A DNA stretch of 64,000 nt, taken from Aptenodytes patagonicus. Its lineage: Eukaryota; Chordata; Aves; Sphenisciformes; Spheniscidae. The stretch covers positions 67,956,437-68,020,436 of the forward strand of contig NC_134951.1 in assembly GCF_965638725.1 (NCBI RefSeq). Direction: 5' to 3'. The notes below the pieces were generated by a model. It did not search any database, was not told where the DNA came from, and saw only the letters and a program-made list of their open reading frames with translations. The position numbers were made by a program, and so were the translations under genes. Positions 35,701-47,172 of the stretch are shown piece after piece. Numbering within the stretch: the stretch's first letter is position 1; each line of letters begins with the position of its first letter.

Positions 35701-37830
35701 TATCCATTCTGGATGTAACAGGTATAACACTCTGGAATAACTACTGAAATCGCCTTGATAAGCAGAGCAAGTAGAAGTGGACTGTAGATAATGTGCTTGT
35801 ATTCTGGAGTAACTTAGGAGTGTATTGTTATAATCTACCTTGAAATCTTTCTTGGTAGTATCATGTGCATGCATGCACATGTGTGCATGTGTGTTTAAAG
35901 GCAGGCCTTTAAAAAGGTAATAGTCTGTGAATAAATCACAGCATGAAATCTTCATCTTTCATGCTACTGCTCTGTTACACAGGCAAAAAGCCCTTGGGTA
36001 TACAGGGTGAAAGGCACATGTGAGAGAGAATTATTGCTTATCTCTTAAGAATGTTTCATTGCTGACAAATGTGCCAATGCTGAACTTTCCACATACTTTC
36101 AAATTAGGGAACTTCTATGCCAGCTCGCAATAGCTTATTTTCCAGCATTGTTCACAATGAAAATATTTTCCTTCTGGTTGTGGAATGTATAAGATTGCTT
36201 CATGAGACTAAAAAGCGTAAGGCACTTTTTCCCATTAAGCTCTGTGCCACTGTACTTCCATTATCCGATGCGCCTGAAATGGGGGAGGCCGAGAGGGAAG
36301 TGTTGGGGTAGATCACAGATGACAAGCTGAAGCCAAAGGTGAAATTCCTCTTGACTTCAATGGGATCTAGTTTTCCCACCGAGGACAAGTTTTTCCCAAA
36401 TCAGCTATTCCAACGACTTCTGATATGAAAATTGGGCTGTATTAGCTCCCTTATTAATGTAACATGGAGGCAAGTGCATCAACTGTGGTGTCTCAGGCTT
36501 GTTCAAAACCCATGTTTGAGGCTAGTAGATTTTTTTTTTTATTTTTATTTTTTCTTTTTAAACTGAGGAGATTTTCATAGTTGCTTTGGGTCATCAGATC
36601 TATTGGGCACATTCAAACTCCTCCTGTCTCTTACTTTGCATTACAGACAGCGCTTTGCTACGCCACCAGAGGAGATCTCAGAGGAAGTCCTCGGCAGCGG
36701 GTCAGCCGGGGACCTCTGCTGCCGCCTTCCATAACACTGTGTCCTGCCAGCAGCGCAACTGCGGCACCCTGGGCAGCACGATGCTTGAAGGGTACTGTCA
36801 GAACTGCTTCATTAAAGCCCAGAACCAGCGATTTCAGGAAGCCAGGAGGACAGAAGAACAGCTGGTGAGACATCCAGAAGTAAGCGTGAACTTCTCAAAA
36901 TCTTCCTCTTGTCTAGCACTGCACATTTTTCTTTTGCGTGAACAACTCAGGATGCATACTAGAAAATTCTCAAATGCCTGCATCCTAAGTGTCATCCTAA
37001 GACAAGTGTAGAGTATCTCATGGCTTTTTCCTGCTGCAACTGAGCAGCAGTCCTAAAAGCCGTTCTCAGTTTAGGGTTATCAAGGCCGCATTCAGTTTTA
37101 CCTCAGCTGGGATTTTGCCAGCAATTTCAGTGGAAGCAATTGGACCAACAGTTGGTTGGTTTGCTGATCAGGGAGAGATTTTCATTCTTACCCTTAGAGC
37201 TATGCAACTGTGTCAAGGGATTTAGTCTGCTTCATGTTGCCTTTTTCATTGAGCCCATTATGGATTTTCTTTGCTCCACATTTTTTTTTTCATTTGGTTT
37301 GTTTTGACCCTTTTAGAATTGAGAGTTACCAAAGATAAAAAACATATTTTTCTAAGAAATTACAGAATTTGTTATTTTCTTTGGTAAAGCCCAACTTGCC
37401 TCTTGGTATTGTACTTTTCAGAAGCAGCGTGTGTCTGCAACAGCCCCCAGTGGTTACCTATACAAACCATTAGCAGAGTTGAAAGTAAATGAAAAGCCAC
37501 TTGTGCTGCCAGCATGGCAACTGACAATGTGTTGTAATGTTTTTCAAGAGAACGGGACAGCACAGAGATTTGCAGCGAGCAGCGTTGAGTAGCCAGAAGA
37601 GACAGTGTGCTGTAGCTTCGTGTAGAAACAACCTGGCCTGCAGAAGCGATGACTTGTGCCAGGAGTGCCAGCGCCTCGGTCAGTTTGCGCCATCGGGGAG
37701 TGCCAGGGACCCGGCTGCAGAGGAGCCCCCGAAGCAGCGCTGCCGAGCCCCTGCTTGTGATCACTATGGCAATGCCAAGTGCAACGGCTACTGCAATGAA
37801 TGCTACCAGTTCAAACAGATCTATGGCTAG
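26481..37830 (+). CDS. TNFAIP3: A20, TNF alpha-induced protein 3 (ubiquitin-editing enzyme)
   Basis: Coding segments: 26481-26793, 31026-31216, 31443-31590, 31792-31962, 32705-32885, 34358-35268, 36647-36864 and 37549-37830. All introns are GT/AG and the phases fit, giving 804 residues from 26,481 or 799 from the Met at 26,496; human A20 has 790. Domains in order: an N-terminal OTU deubiquitinase (about residues 1-375, numbered from 26,481) with Asp76, Cys109 in NGDGNC and His262 in the MHFTPLV motif, then seven A20-type zinc fingers (first Cys at 393, 483, 526, 610, 672, 731 and 776), each with 11 residues between its Cys pairs. In the known family, A20 removes K63-linked ubiquitin from signalling proteins such as TRAF6 and RIPK1, binds ubiquitin through fingers 4 and 7, and restrains NF-kB and cell death in the cytoplasm. 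Nothing in the frame is broken. The Met at 26,496 aligns with the human start and has the better context. Confidence 0.98.
26794..31025 (+). other. TNFAIP3 intron 2
   Basis: 4.2 kb, the longest intron inside the coding region. It holds a CpG-richer island at about 29,270-29,460 with kB-like sites (listed separately), a GGGGACTTTC decamer at 30,831-30,840, and T-runs at 29,101-29,113 and 30,447-30,467. Short open frames here lack coding support. Confidence 0.75.
29270..29460 (+). promoter_or_regulatory. Candidate NF-kB/C/EBP enhancer in intron 2
   Basis: Within about 100 bp lie GGGAAAGTCC (29,314-29,323, a kB variant), TTGCTCAAT (29,377-29,385, one change from the C/EBP palindrome) and GGGGAATTCC (29,404-29,413, full kB consensus). 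The block has many CpGs while the surrounding intron has few. The composition and site clustering suggest an inflammation-responsive enhancer. This is inference from motifs only. Confidence 0.45.
31026..31216 (+). CDS. TNFAIP3: TNFAIP3 coding exon 3 (catalytic cysteine)
   Basis: The exon completes the Gly codon and continues DGNCLMHA. The nucleophilic Cys codon is at 31,037-31,039 (Cys109, human Cys103). It ends on a complete Arg codon before GTAAGG. Confidence 0.97.
31443..31590 (+). CDS. TNFAIP3: TNFAIP3 coding exon 4 (OTU domain)
   Basis: Acceptor 'ttcctcag', donor GTGAGT. Encodes [12 protein letters not shown] through the conserved LEEIHIF and NILRRP segments of the OTU core. Ends in phase 1. 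Confidence 0.97.
31792..31962 (+). CDS. TNFAIP3: TNFAIP3 coding exon 5 (catalytic histidine)
   Basis: Acceptor 'ttatgcag', donor GTATTT, which is a weaker donor than the others. It carries the [13 protein letters not shown] block and the catalytic His codon at 31,923-31,925 (His262, human His256). Confidence 0.97.
32655..32680. repeat. (TA)n microsatellite in intron 5
   Basis: About 11 TA units, ending some 20 bp before the exon 6 acceptor region. Confidence 0.9.
32705..32885 (+). CDS. TNFAIP3: TNFAIP3 coding exon 6 (end of OTU core)
   Basis: Acceptor 'tccccacag', donor GTGAGT. Encodes [10 protein letters not shown] through [14 protein letters not shown], nearly identical to human A20. Ends in phase 2 within a Lys codon. 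Confidence 0.97.
32886..34357 (+). other. TNFAIP3 intron 6
   Basis: GTGAGT to 'ctgtcag'. Moderately GC-rich around 33,300-33,560. The open frames there have no homology I recognise and no splice support. Confidence 0.75.
34358..35268 (+). CDS. TNFAIP3: TNFAIP3 coding exon 7 (zinc fingers 1-4)
   Basis: The largest coding exon, 911 bp. After the end of the OTU region it encodes four A20 fingers with first Cys codons near 34,532, 34,800, 34,929 and 35,181. Fingers 1, 2 and 4 are C-x4-C-x11-C-x2-C; finger 3 is C-x2-C-x11-C-x2-C. A serine before PQLS resembles the IKK-phosphorylated Ser381 region of human A20. The linker between fingers 1 and 2 has Gln where human A20 has Arg439, the MALT1 cleavage residue. 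Donor GTAAGT. Confidence 0.97.
35269..36646 (+). other. TNFAIP3 intron 7
   Basis: GTAAGT to 'gcattacag'. No feature recognised apart from T-rich runs near 36,530-36,560. Confidence 0.75.
36647..36864 (+). CDS. TNFAIP3: TNFAIP3 coding exon 8 (zinc finger 5)
   Basis: Encodes finger 5 ([11 protein letters not shown] to YCQNC) and the EAxRTEEQL helix. I place the donor at GTGAGA (36,865) because EEQL then joins RTGQHRD, aligning without a gap to human EEQLRSSQRRD. A second phase-0 donor, GTAAGC, lies 15 bp downstream at 36,880 and would add five residues (VRHPE). Confidence 0.93.
36865..37548 (+). other. TNFAIP3 intron 8
   Basis: GTGAGA to 'ttttcaag'. The acceptor has no strong pyrimidine tract right before CAAG, only 'tgtttttcaag', but the reading frame and homology fix it. 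Confidence 0.7.
37549..37830 (+). CDS. TNFAIP3: TNFAIP3 coding exon 9 (zinc fingers 6 and 7, stop)
   Basis: Encodes finger 6 (QCAVASC to LCQEC) and finger 7 ([22 protein letters not shown]), then ends QFKQIYG with TAG at 37,828-37,830. Finger 7 binds linear ubiquitin in the human protein and is almost unchanged here. The long minus-strand frame opposite it is a shadow. Confidence 0.97.
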   Translation, partial: RTGQHRDLQRAALSSQKRQCAVASCRNNLACRSDDLCQECQRLGQFAPSGSARDPAAEEPPKQRCRAPACDHYGNAKCNGYCNECYQFKQIYG

Positions 37831-39310
37831 TGGAGGGGAGGAGTTGGTAAAGAACAAGAAAGCAATACCAGCTACTTCCTTCACTGAAATGGTGCTATGT
37901 CCAAAACACTTAACAGTCCTGGGAGTGGGAGGGTGGGGGCAAATATAAGCTGTCTGCTCATGTTCATGTTTATTCCCAAGAATGGGAATAAATGTCTACT
38001 TCCTCTAAACACTGCATAGAGGGACTGCTGAGAAGGGCAGGTTGCCTTCTGTACAGAGCTGTTGTTCATGAGTAAGCTCCTACAATGCCATATTTAATTG
38101 TTGGACTTCCCCGGAGGAAGTGTGAAGCATTGGAATCAAAGAACTTCCCAGTTCTGCCTCTTTCTCAATACCTCCCCTCCTCCCGGGCAAGGAGCCACGG
38201 CTACTGTTGGAGGTGCAGGAGCTCTTTGTGTTTGTGTACATCAGTCAGAGGCAAATCTTTCCTGAGAGGGATCCCCCAGGACAGGCTGATGCAACTTGCA
38301 GTTGATGTCTGAAGAAACTTGCTTTGGGTTGCCCGTGTCCTTGCTGGTGTTCTTACCGAGCTTGTCAAGGCAGGAGCTCCTGCAGGCATTCAGGGTGTTA
38401 ATGGCGAGCAGTTCTGTGTTTGCAGAGCCCTCAGCAAACTGCAGCCAGAAACAAGACCAGCAGTGGTCTGCTCCTTTAACATGCTTAACCTAACCAGCAT
38501 TTAGATCTTTTCCCAAATCCCAACACAGCTGGAAATATAGGTGATTACAGAAACAACTTTCATGAGCATACGCATGTGATAGGAAAACTGAATCCTGCCG
38601 CTCCCCACTCATATGGAAGGAATTGCCTCCAACAGACAAAAAAAAAACCAAAGCCCTTTGTCTTCGGCTTCAGTTCTGAAACCAGAGCAACTCTCTTCTC
38701 TTGCATTGTAACTGTTGGGAATATCTGTGCTGCTGTTCGTACCCTCCCTCCCCATTTCTGTCACACTTCTTTCTGTTATCCTTAATGTGATTCTGTTATC
38801 GTGCAAACAGCTTGGAGCTCAGTAATGGAGTGCTTTAGGGTCAAGATTTTACTGCTGGAGTTTATGCATCCACTTCTCAATCTGCAATACTTTCTTTAGT
38901 GACCTTGCCTTTTCCATTGTGCCTGGTACCTGCTTCTGTCTTCTCCTTTCACACCCTTCAAGTTTTCAGCATCTGTTTTGCTGCTATGATTTTGGAGGTG
39001 ATACCTCTTCTAAGTTGCTTCTCAAGTTTAGAATCTTTTTCTAGTTATTAAAAAACAGTTTTTAAAAAGAAAAAAATAAATAACTCGACTTATTTCTGTT
39101 AAATTTTATATATTTTGTGAACCTTAATGTGAACATATGTTTTATTAAAATATTTATATTATTTGAAACAATGCAACTTGAAATTTGCACAGCTAGGATT
39201 TTTTTTTTACGTATATTTACTCTTGTGTTGAAAGCTACAAACTTAAATGTATAATTGAAAAACATTCTCTGATATAAAGAAATAAATTATTGAAGGATTG
39301 AATTTTCTAT
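37831..39310 (+). other. TNFAIP3 3' UTR (extent inferred)
   Basis: Follows the stop codon. Candidate AATAAA signals lie at 37,987-37,992, 39,075-39,080 and 39,281-39,286. The last follows an AU-rich block with a TATTTATA motif at about 39,151, typical of unstable immune transcripts. I take the distal signal as the main end, giving a UTR near 1.5 kb. The proximal signal would give a UTR of about 0.2 kb. Confidence 0.6.
39281..39286 (+). terminator. Distal polyadenylation signal AATAAA
   Basis: Last AATAAA of the AU-rich tail, followed within about 40 bp by T/G-rich sequence ('attttctatttcatattggtg'). Confidence 0.6.
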
Positions 39311-42300
39311 TTCATATTGGTGAGACAGAGCACAGTTGAGCATGGGACACCCCCTGAAGAAAGCATTTCTGTTCAGGACCACCATTTGGCATGTTACCAT
39401 GTGCTCCCCGATTCAGATGATGTAGCCAAGCACTTTGAAGAGGTGATAACTTGCTGTAAGTGTCTGCATACTCCCACCTTACGTCATTGTCCTCTCAGGA
39501 AGAGCTCTTGGTACCGTGGGAGACCCATACAGTCATTGTGCATGAGGAGTTGGCTCCCGTGGGTGCAGAGTATCTTCAGACCCCAGAACTATGGGTGTGG
39601 AAAAGTAAGGATGGTCAGGACCAGGCTGCAAGAGAAGCTAAGCTTAGACTGACTTGACTTTGCTTTCTTCATTCATCCATCAGTTATGCCAGGGATTTCC
39701 AACTGATGTTGCTTGAGTGCCACCTTGGGAGGTGGTGATGGCAGCACGTGATCCCCACCTCTGCCCAGCCATGTGTGGAGCCCCGAAGGCACAGGCCAGC
39801 CCTACCACCTCCCCTCACCAGGGACAGCAGGGAAGCCCCTCACCTTTTGGTCTTGGCATCTGGGTTGCTCAATAGCTCCTGAAAAGCAAGTTGCCAACTG
39901 CTACTTGAAAAAGTACTTGAAAGTGGTGTTTTCTTCTCATCCCAAGCTCAGCCTAACCCAGCCCCACTGCCAGAGGATTTCTGCACTGTAACACTTCCTC
40001 AGTGTGGCATGAGTATGCCTGTACCGGCACTCAGGTCTTTCAGACCTCTGCCTAGACAGGCAATACTGTATGCTACCATGGCTTCTTGGTGTTGCCGTGA
40101 CCTGAAGCAAAAAAAGAGTCAGGGCTGCAAACGTCCCTGTGCAGTCAGGAAAGAGAACCCTTTCCTAAGAGGCTGAGCTCTCCAGATCAGCTTCTTTCTA
40201 TCCTGGTTAACTCTTTAATCCCTTCCGGCTGTTCAGGAGCACACCTCAGCACATGCTTCAGTGCTGTCCCAATTGAAACCATGTAGATGTTAAGTTCCTG
40301 AGTACTTTTGCTGCAGGTTAGCTAGTCCTTGTAATTCATTCAGCTCTCTAGCCCATGTTCCTGGATGCCTGTCCACCTTCCTCATGCCTACTGCTCTCCT
40401 TACAGTTTAGCCCAGCTCCCTCTGGACCCATGTACGCCTCCTTTCAGAGCATAGAACCTAGAAGTCAGCCTGCTCCCCTCCAGAGCAGAGCCTGCTGGAT
40501 CTACCAACCCCATCTATACAGCATACTCCTCTTTTTCAAAATCTGACTCTCTGTTTATCTGTACCCTCATTCCCCTTTCTTTACAACTTATGTAACTCAC
40601 ATGCCTGCCCGATTCATTGAACTTCTGTACCAGGCGGACACCTCGGTGCTGAAAGAGCAGGCAAAGAGTGGGAGGGGTGTCTCCACCAGGAGATGGAGGC
40701 AGCTCACGGCATCCAGCCTTGGCAGCCATCAGCCCCTGTGTGCTGAAAGGCAGAGCCTCCATCATGACACCTTCAGTGTCGGGAGGTTGGTTAACTCCAG
40801 TTGCTGTTAACTGCAACTTCTGCGCGGAGGAACGATTTCAGATTAAATGCCCCAGATCCCACTGATTTTTCTCTGCTGCTTTCTTGGCCCATTACTCATA
40901 ACCCTAAAGTCACATGAGGCTTGTCTCATTCTGAAGCTCCTATGTAAATGAGTGCCCAGCCTATCTCTTGTGATTTACTCGTGTGGGAACATTAAAACTA
41001 GTAGGGCCTTTTTTTTAAATACTCTGGTATTTCCCTGATGTCCTTAGGGGATTTTGACCCCCTGATGCTTTCTGCACTTTGCCCAGACACCTCTTCAAGT
41101 TCATGTATTTTTTTCCTTCCTGTTCTGCAAGAGAGAACTTTTATTTGGATTCTCCCTTTTTGTGACCACTTCTGGAAGTCTCTTTGCTAAGATGCAAATC
41201 TTTCATAGTCAGAGATTCTTTTCTTAGTAGAAAGGCAGAACTAATATGAAACAATTGGCTTAATGACTACTTGCATTGCACTGGAATTCCTTATAATACA
41301 GTGCAGGAAGGGATTGCTGCGCAGGCTGTGCTTACACATTCATTTTGTTTGGGGAAGGGATACTAATAAATGATTACAGTAATTCTTGTCTGGGAAGATG
41401 GATGATCTGAATATTATCTATGTTTCTGGATTTCTCAGGGATCTAACCACTATATTAATAGATAACTTATGATACAGGAAAGAAGAAAGCACTTACCAAA
41501 TTTTTAGTGTAGAGGGAACATCAATTTATCTTTCGATACTTCAGTGCTCTGCTCAGCAAGCCTTTGGTGTGATCTGAAGTACTAGGCCACTTAACAGGGC
41601 TGGGAGAACCAAGCAGCATGTACTCTGTTAGATCAAAACACTTTATATCAAGCTACTGACTGAAGTGAGTATCCCAGGAGCCTCAGGCAGGATTCAGTGT
41701 GGTCAGCGATTTGCAGGGAAAGCAAGAACAGAGAGTCCCTGCTGTTACAGTCTTAGGCGCAAGCTGCAACGTTCTACATTTACACAGAAGGTAAGGCATC
41801 CTATTTACAGCCTGTGAGCCATCTGCCCATCCTGTCTTCCTGCACTTGTTCGGCCCCATCCCGCACAGTACTCCCCCTCGCCCAGCAGAGCGAAAGAGAA
41901 GAACTACCTGCAGATGCAGGGGACCCACAGTCTGCAGTGCTACTCCTTCACTGCAGGCAGACCTCACGGACAAACTGTGTCTCTCTGAGGTAGTTATTGA
42001 GAAGTGGTTATTTAAGCAAGGATGTCTTATTTGATTAGTCATTCATGAGTTGCTTGCCATGCAACTTGGTGTACAGATTCCAGCTGACCCACCGATGGCT
42101 TGGAGCAAGAAGGAGTGCAATAAATGGAAGTGAAAAGCATTTGTCTGAGTTAGTGTAAATGTAGGAGTGGCTTCGTATCTACTTTTTATGTGCTTGATTG
42201 AATCGCAAGTGATTGATAACCATTTTGCCAGCTGTCTTTCATCCTGATGTGCCTGCACATGCTACAGACTGTCCTAATCTACACCACCCCATTCCTCAGA

Positions 42301-45300
42301 AGTGTCTAAAGTCAGTTCAATCATCCATATCTGGCAGCTATGACCTTTACACTCTCAGTGATAGGCATAGGAGAAAAGGCGGTTCAGTGATTAGGATACA
42401 CACAAAAAAAAAGACCCCCATCATGAGACCAAAGCTCTTGGGGTATGCTAAGGTGTCTTTCCCACCTGGGACTGGGCTACTTGACTCTAAGCTCCTCTTC
42501 TGAACAGGCACAGCAGGGACTTTTAAGCTGCTACGTCAAGGAGGTAGTCCACCTACTGAAAAAAAAAGTCTTAACCTGCTCATCCCTAGCTGTGTTTAGG
42601 AGGCAATGAGTAGGCAAGGATATCTGGTAGGACCACACCTGGTAGTTCAGATGCCCAGGACAATGCTTTGTTTAAGAGTCCTGCTGAGACTTTGGCACCA
42701 GGAAGGCCTCTGAGCACCTCTGCAGCGTGGGAATGGGGACACAGACTCAGCAGAGAGATCCTCAGTACCTGGGGATTTTACTGACAGAGGGGCCGAAGGA
42801 CTTCAAGCAGTATTTGAGGGGGCCTGTGAAGATTTCAGTAGCATCAAGATGTTGGATATAAGTGTTTTGGATATAAATCTCCAAAAATTCATGCTGAGCA
42901 TAACTTTGTGCACCTGGGGCTATGAGGCCACGGTGCATTAGCTTGTACATTCAATCTGTGCAAAATAAGTGGTTCAGCACGGTGATATGATGCGTGTTTT
43001 GTTCAGGTGAGAACCACAGGGGAGCAGCGACTGCATAATTTTATCCTGCATACTTGAGTAGGACACTATAGTGTAGTATGTACAGCACCGAAATAGAAAA
43101 CCACAACACTGAACAGTTACAATTTCAGTTTATATTAAACTGCCAAGGCCCCTTAAAATCCAGTTAGAAGTACAGGTGCCTTTACATCTGAGTGCTCTGT
43201 TTCTCAGGTGCTCACGTTTAACATGCAGTGCAGCAAACCTGTTGCTGATGAGAGCAGGTTCCATGTGCTAACGTAAACTTGTTCAGTCATTTATGTGCTG
43301 ATGCTTTCTCTGCATCGGTGATAAATACTGGTAGCATCAATCCTTGCCTGGTTCAGAAGGGTTGTCCTAGCTGCATAGGAAGAAAGACAAAATGCTTGGA
43401 AGTAGTTTAATTGAGCTGCTACTTTATCAACTCCCCTTTCCTTGACCATCCATGGTTATTTTGGAGAAGACTGCCACTAGCTCCTACAAGGGTTACTCTC
43501 TAGCTCTTATATTTAGTAGGACAGCCACGGCTCCTGTATGAGCTTTATCACTTCTCAACCTGCAGCCGAGCCGACTAGGTCAGTTGCCCTGTGGTCCGGC
43601 AGGTGACCGCTGCTGCCGGCTGGCCGGAGCCGTGGCTTTCCTCCCGCTGCCTCCCAGGCAGCCCAGCACCCCCTGCAAAGGGCTCTCGCAGCCCTTTCAC
43701 ACCAAACAGCTGCTGTAGGAAACCTAGTCAGCCCGGTGCGATTGTGTCTCCATTTGTCAAGATAAATGTCTATTGAAAAAAAGCCTGTACGTATATATAC
43801 ATATATATACATTTTAAAAAACCAAATGTATTTAATGTCTGTCAAACAGAAACCTAAAATAAGAGCAGGTAATTTTGCTTGGGATTTTTATAATGACTTC
43901 TTTTTGTACTAATGTTAATTTTCAAAAAACTCCCTGTGTCTAATATTGAAAGACAGCCTACGGCATGCTATCCAGACTACCCCCTCCTCCAGCCTCACTA
44001 AAGTGAATAACATTACGTATGTAACCTCTCCCCGCTCCCACCACCCCCAGTCTCTGACAGCAATGATTCTTTTTGTTATTGATTTGGCTTTTTTTTTCTC
44101 CCTTCCCCCCCTTTTTTTTTTGGTTAAGCTCTAGTACACATCCGTGGTGTTGGGCAGGAAGTCAGATTTCCCCTGGTGAATTACTGGGGGGGAGGAAACT
44201 TAGGTTTTGTTCTCTGGTTATGGCTCCATGTCAAGGGATTCATATGAGCTCATACAAACGCACATCGTGAGTTAGTCCAATTCCCAGCCGGTACTGTTTT
44301 TTTTAAAAAAGTGACTGTTCGGTGGCACATCACAAGAAGGGGTCAAAATCCCCCTCTCATTTACAATGTAAAGCAAAGCCGCTGAGCTGGGGATCTGCTC
44401 CGAGGAACGCAGCTCTGTGCAGCGGTTTGTGCTTTGAAATCAATGCTTTTCTTACTAACCGCTCTCAGATATGCTGCTGCGTACCGTGGGGCAGAATTTG
44501 GTCACGGCATGAAGTATTATGTACTGTGAGATCACCCGGTCAGAATTCCCACTTACTAACATTACTTGTTGCAAGACTCATTTCGTTTCCTGTTGCCTGA
44601 TATTGGTGACAGAAGAGTGTGCACTGCAGTGATGCCTGGTAAACACCTTACTGCAAACTCCGGTAACATTTATACTGGTGTAAACCTTTAATAATTTGAT
44701 TGGCTTCAGCAACTTTACTCCAGGTATGCTGTAGGATAACTAGGATGGGGATTTGGCCAGCTATCTTATAAAAACAGGCTCTTAATTCCTTTTATATGTT
44801 CTGGAATGAAAAGATGCACTTTAAATTGCTTCTGTTGCAATCCTCATGCCACAAAGGCATGCCTGTCTAAGCAGACCTCGCTGTTAAGACCTCATTTAAA
44901 TATATGCACATCTTGCACTGCTTGCCGGTTACAGTTTAATGGGAATTAGGTGTCTTAGCCTTCACTGTGGTCCTTAATGCACAACCACTTAAAAGGAAAG
45001 AAAAGTAGCCAAACTGATATTTCAGCATGATAGGTTATAGCTTATTTAGCCTGGAACTTATTACCTGCAGTGAGGACAAGATTTATTTCTACTGGAGGGA
45101 AGAGATCATATTATTTTTCATTTACGTATTATTAATGCACAGTCTAACAGAAAAGGATGATGTTGCATGGCTTTTTCACAATCATGTGCATGTCTAGACC
45201 AGCCTACATTTGCCTAAAAGAAAAAAGTCATCATTTCCAGAGACTTTTTTTAAAGAAGGGAAGTTTGGGTGGTGGTGATAGAGCAATGAATGATGACCCC

Positions 45301-46880
45301 TGGCAGAACTGTTCTCTTTGAAGGCTGGCGCCAGGTCAGGTGCTTGGAGGCAGGAAAGCCTCCGGTGCTTGCCGGCGCTCCTGTGCATTTGAGTCATATC
45401 AGTAGCGTGCACCATTAAAGTTCAAAATGCATTACTCAGACCAGACATGTAGCTCAGGCCCCATCAGGCCCAGCCAAACCTGAATCTACGTGAATGTCAA
45501 ATTTAACATATTCATCATGAGAATTTTCTTCCTCTCGCTTTTTCTTTTGGGCACTCAGCAGGGAAGACCTATTAAGGCAGAATTTCGTATCATCAGGGTT
45601 TCATTATTTAATTAACTGACTTTCAGTTCAGACAGTTTGCTGTTACATCAGACCTTTAATGTTTGCTCACCTCCCCTGCACTGGGGCTACATCAGATTTC
45701 CACTCTGGGCTCCGCTATGCACTCAGTCCTCCTCAGAGTGGTAAGACTTTTTCTGAGGATTTGGGTTTTTCATGTGTCTGCACATTGTAAGTTGGCTACA
45801 ACCACAATGTCGTCTACAATGTTGAGTTACCTCACTGTCACGCGTCCGTCCTCTGATCCAGGCTCACTCTCCTCTCCCAGAAGAGAAACCTGCCAACAGC
45901 TGTGACCGAGAACAAGCTGGTCTTTAATGTGCAGAGCTTTGTTATACTTTCCTCTGTGTGGCTATACGTTCACTTACAGAAGCGTCTACATGTGCTGTAG
46001 ATGGCACAGCATTTCCAGCTTCAACCAACTCCCCAAGGTACCTGTGGTTTTGTTTTGCACCGCAACAAGGCTTCTGCCTCAACTGTTCCCCCACCCTCAT
46101 GTCGGCTCCCAGGTTGGGCACGTTCCTCCGCTCCCCGAGGCTTTGGAGAAGGCGAGGGTCACAAGCATGGCTTGCTGAAAATTTCCAGCGCCTAATGCTC
46201 CTCCTTTATGCTTGCCGCCTTCATCTTGCAGATGGCTTCATCTGTAGAAATGCAGAAGTCTGGTCGCACTCTGCAAAGGGCTGACCTTCCGAATTTCACA
46301 GTACTTAGTCTTTTGAGTTAACAACGCTTCCTATTTGGAAATAACTCCCAATTAAGCTCTCATCAAAGTCCAGCAGGAAATACGGCAGTCATGGGTAGGT
46401 TTTATCTCTTTTTTTCTTCTCTACAATGAAGGTTCAACCTGTAATAATAACATCTGCAGTATAGCTGCTGGAGCTGTGTATGTGCCTAATCTCTTTTTAT
46501 TAACATGCTCTTTCTGTTATGTTTCAGGGTGTAACTAAATATTTTCTGTTCTAGGGAATGTGTAGCTAGATCATATCGATCGTGACTTATTTTTGCCCAG
46601 TTAAAAAGCAGTAAGCTATTTTAAAATACTTGCTAATGTATAAAAGATTGAATAAATCTCTGTTTTAATACTGCAATAATGAAAATATCATCATCAGATA
46701 CAATTAACCCAGCAAAGCCTATAATAAATGGAAAATAATCACAGGACATCACAGAGGTCAGCAAAATCAGGAGATGATAACTTTATAGGCATGTGGAGCC
46801 AGTAAGCGTTTTATCTACAAACTCTCTTGTTTTGAGCTGGGTGAAGCAGAGACAAGTAGACACAAGAAAAAGTACAAACA
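39311..46880. other. Downstream intergenic, no gene recognised
   Basis: Only short, unsupported open frames. A small CpG-dense patch lies at about 43,565-43,690, and an AT run at 43,785-43,815. No recognised exon, RNA gene or young transposon. Confidence 0.5.
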
Positions 46881-46902
46881 AGTTCTTTATTCTGAAACTG
46901 CA

Positions 46903-47172
46903 TTAGAGCACTCTAAAGATAGCATCAAGGACTGCGTGGAAATCCCCTGGATATGTTTCGTAATTTTTTCCTGTGAGTCTCAGGATAGCAAATATGAGAG
47001 GCGAGGGTAAGTGGATGACCACAGCTGGCGTAGGCTGCATTTTGGTATTCCGCTTTTGCGGTGCAGACAGCCAAGGTGGAATTCTTCTCTGTTGTCTTTC
47101 CCTCCCTTGACTACAAGGAGCGTCCAGATGACTAGTCCAGATGTAGATGTTTACACTGTAAAGGTGACACAT
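46903..47172 (-). other. Minus-strand open frame with a following AATAAA (unknown)
   Basis: An 89-codon minus-strand frame ends at 46,903, and AATAAA follows on the same strand at 46,886-46,891. I recognise no protein family. It might be a terminal exon of a non-coding or unknown transcript, or chance. Confidence 0.15.

Noticed and set aside
37372..37884. 170-codon minus-strand frame
   Set aside because: Lies opposite TNFAIP3 exon 9, whose sense frame encodes two clear zinc fingers.
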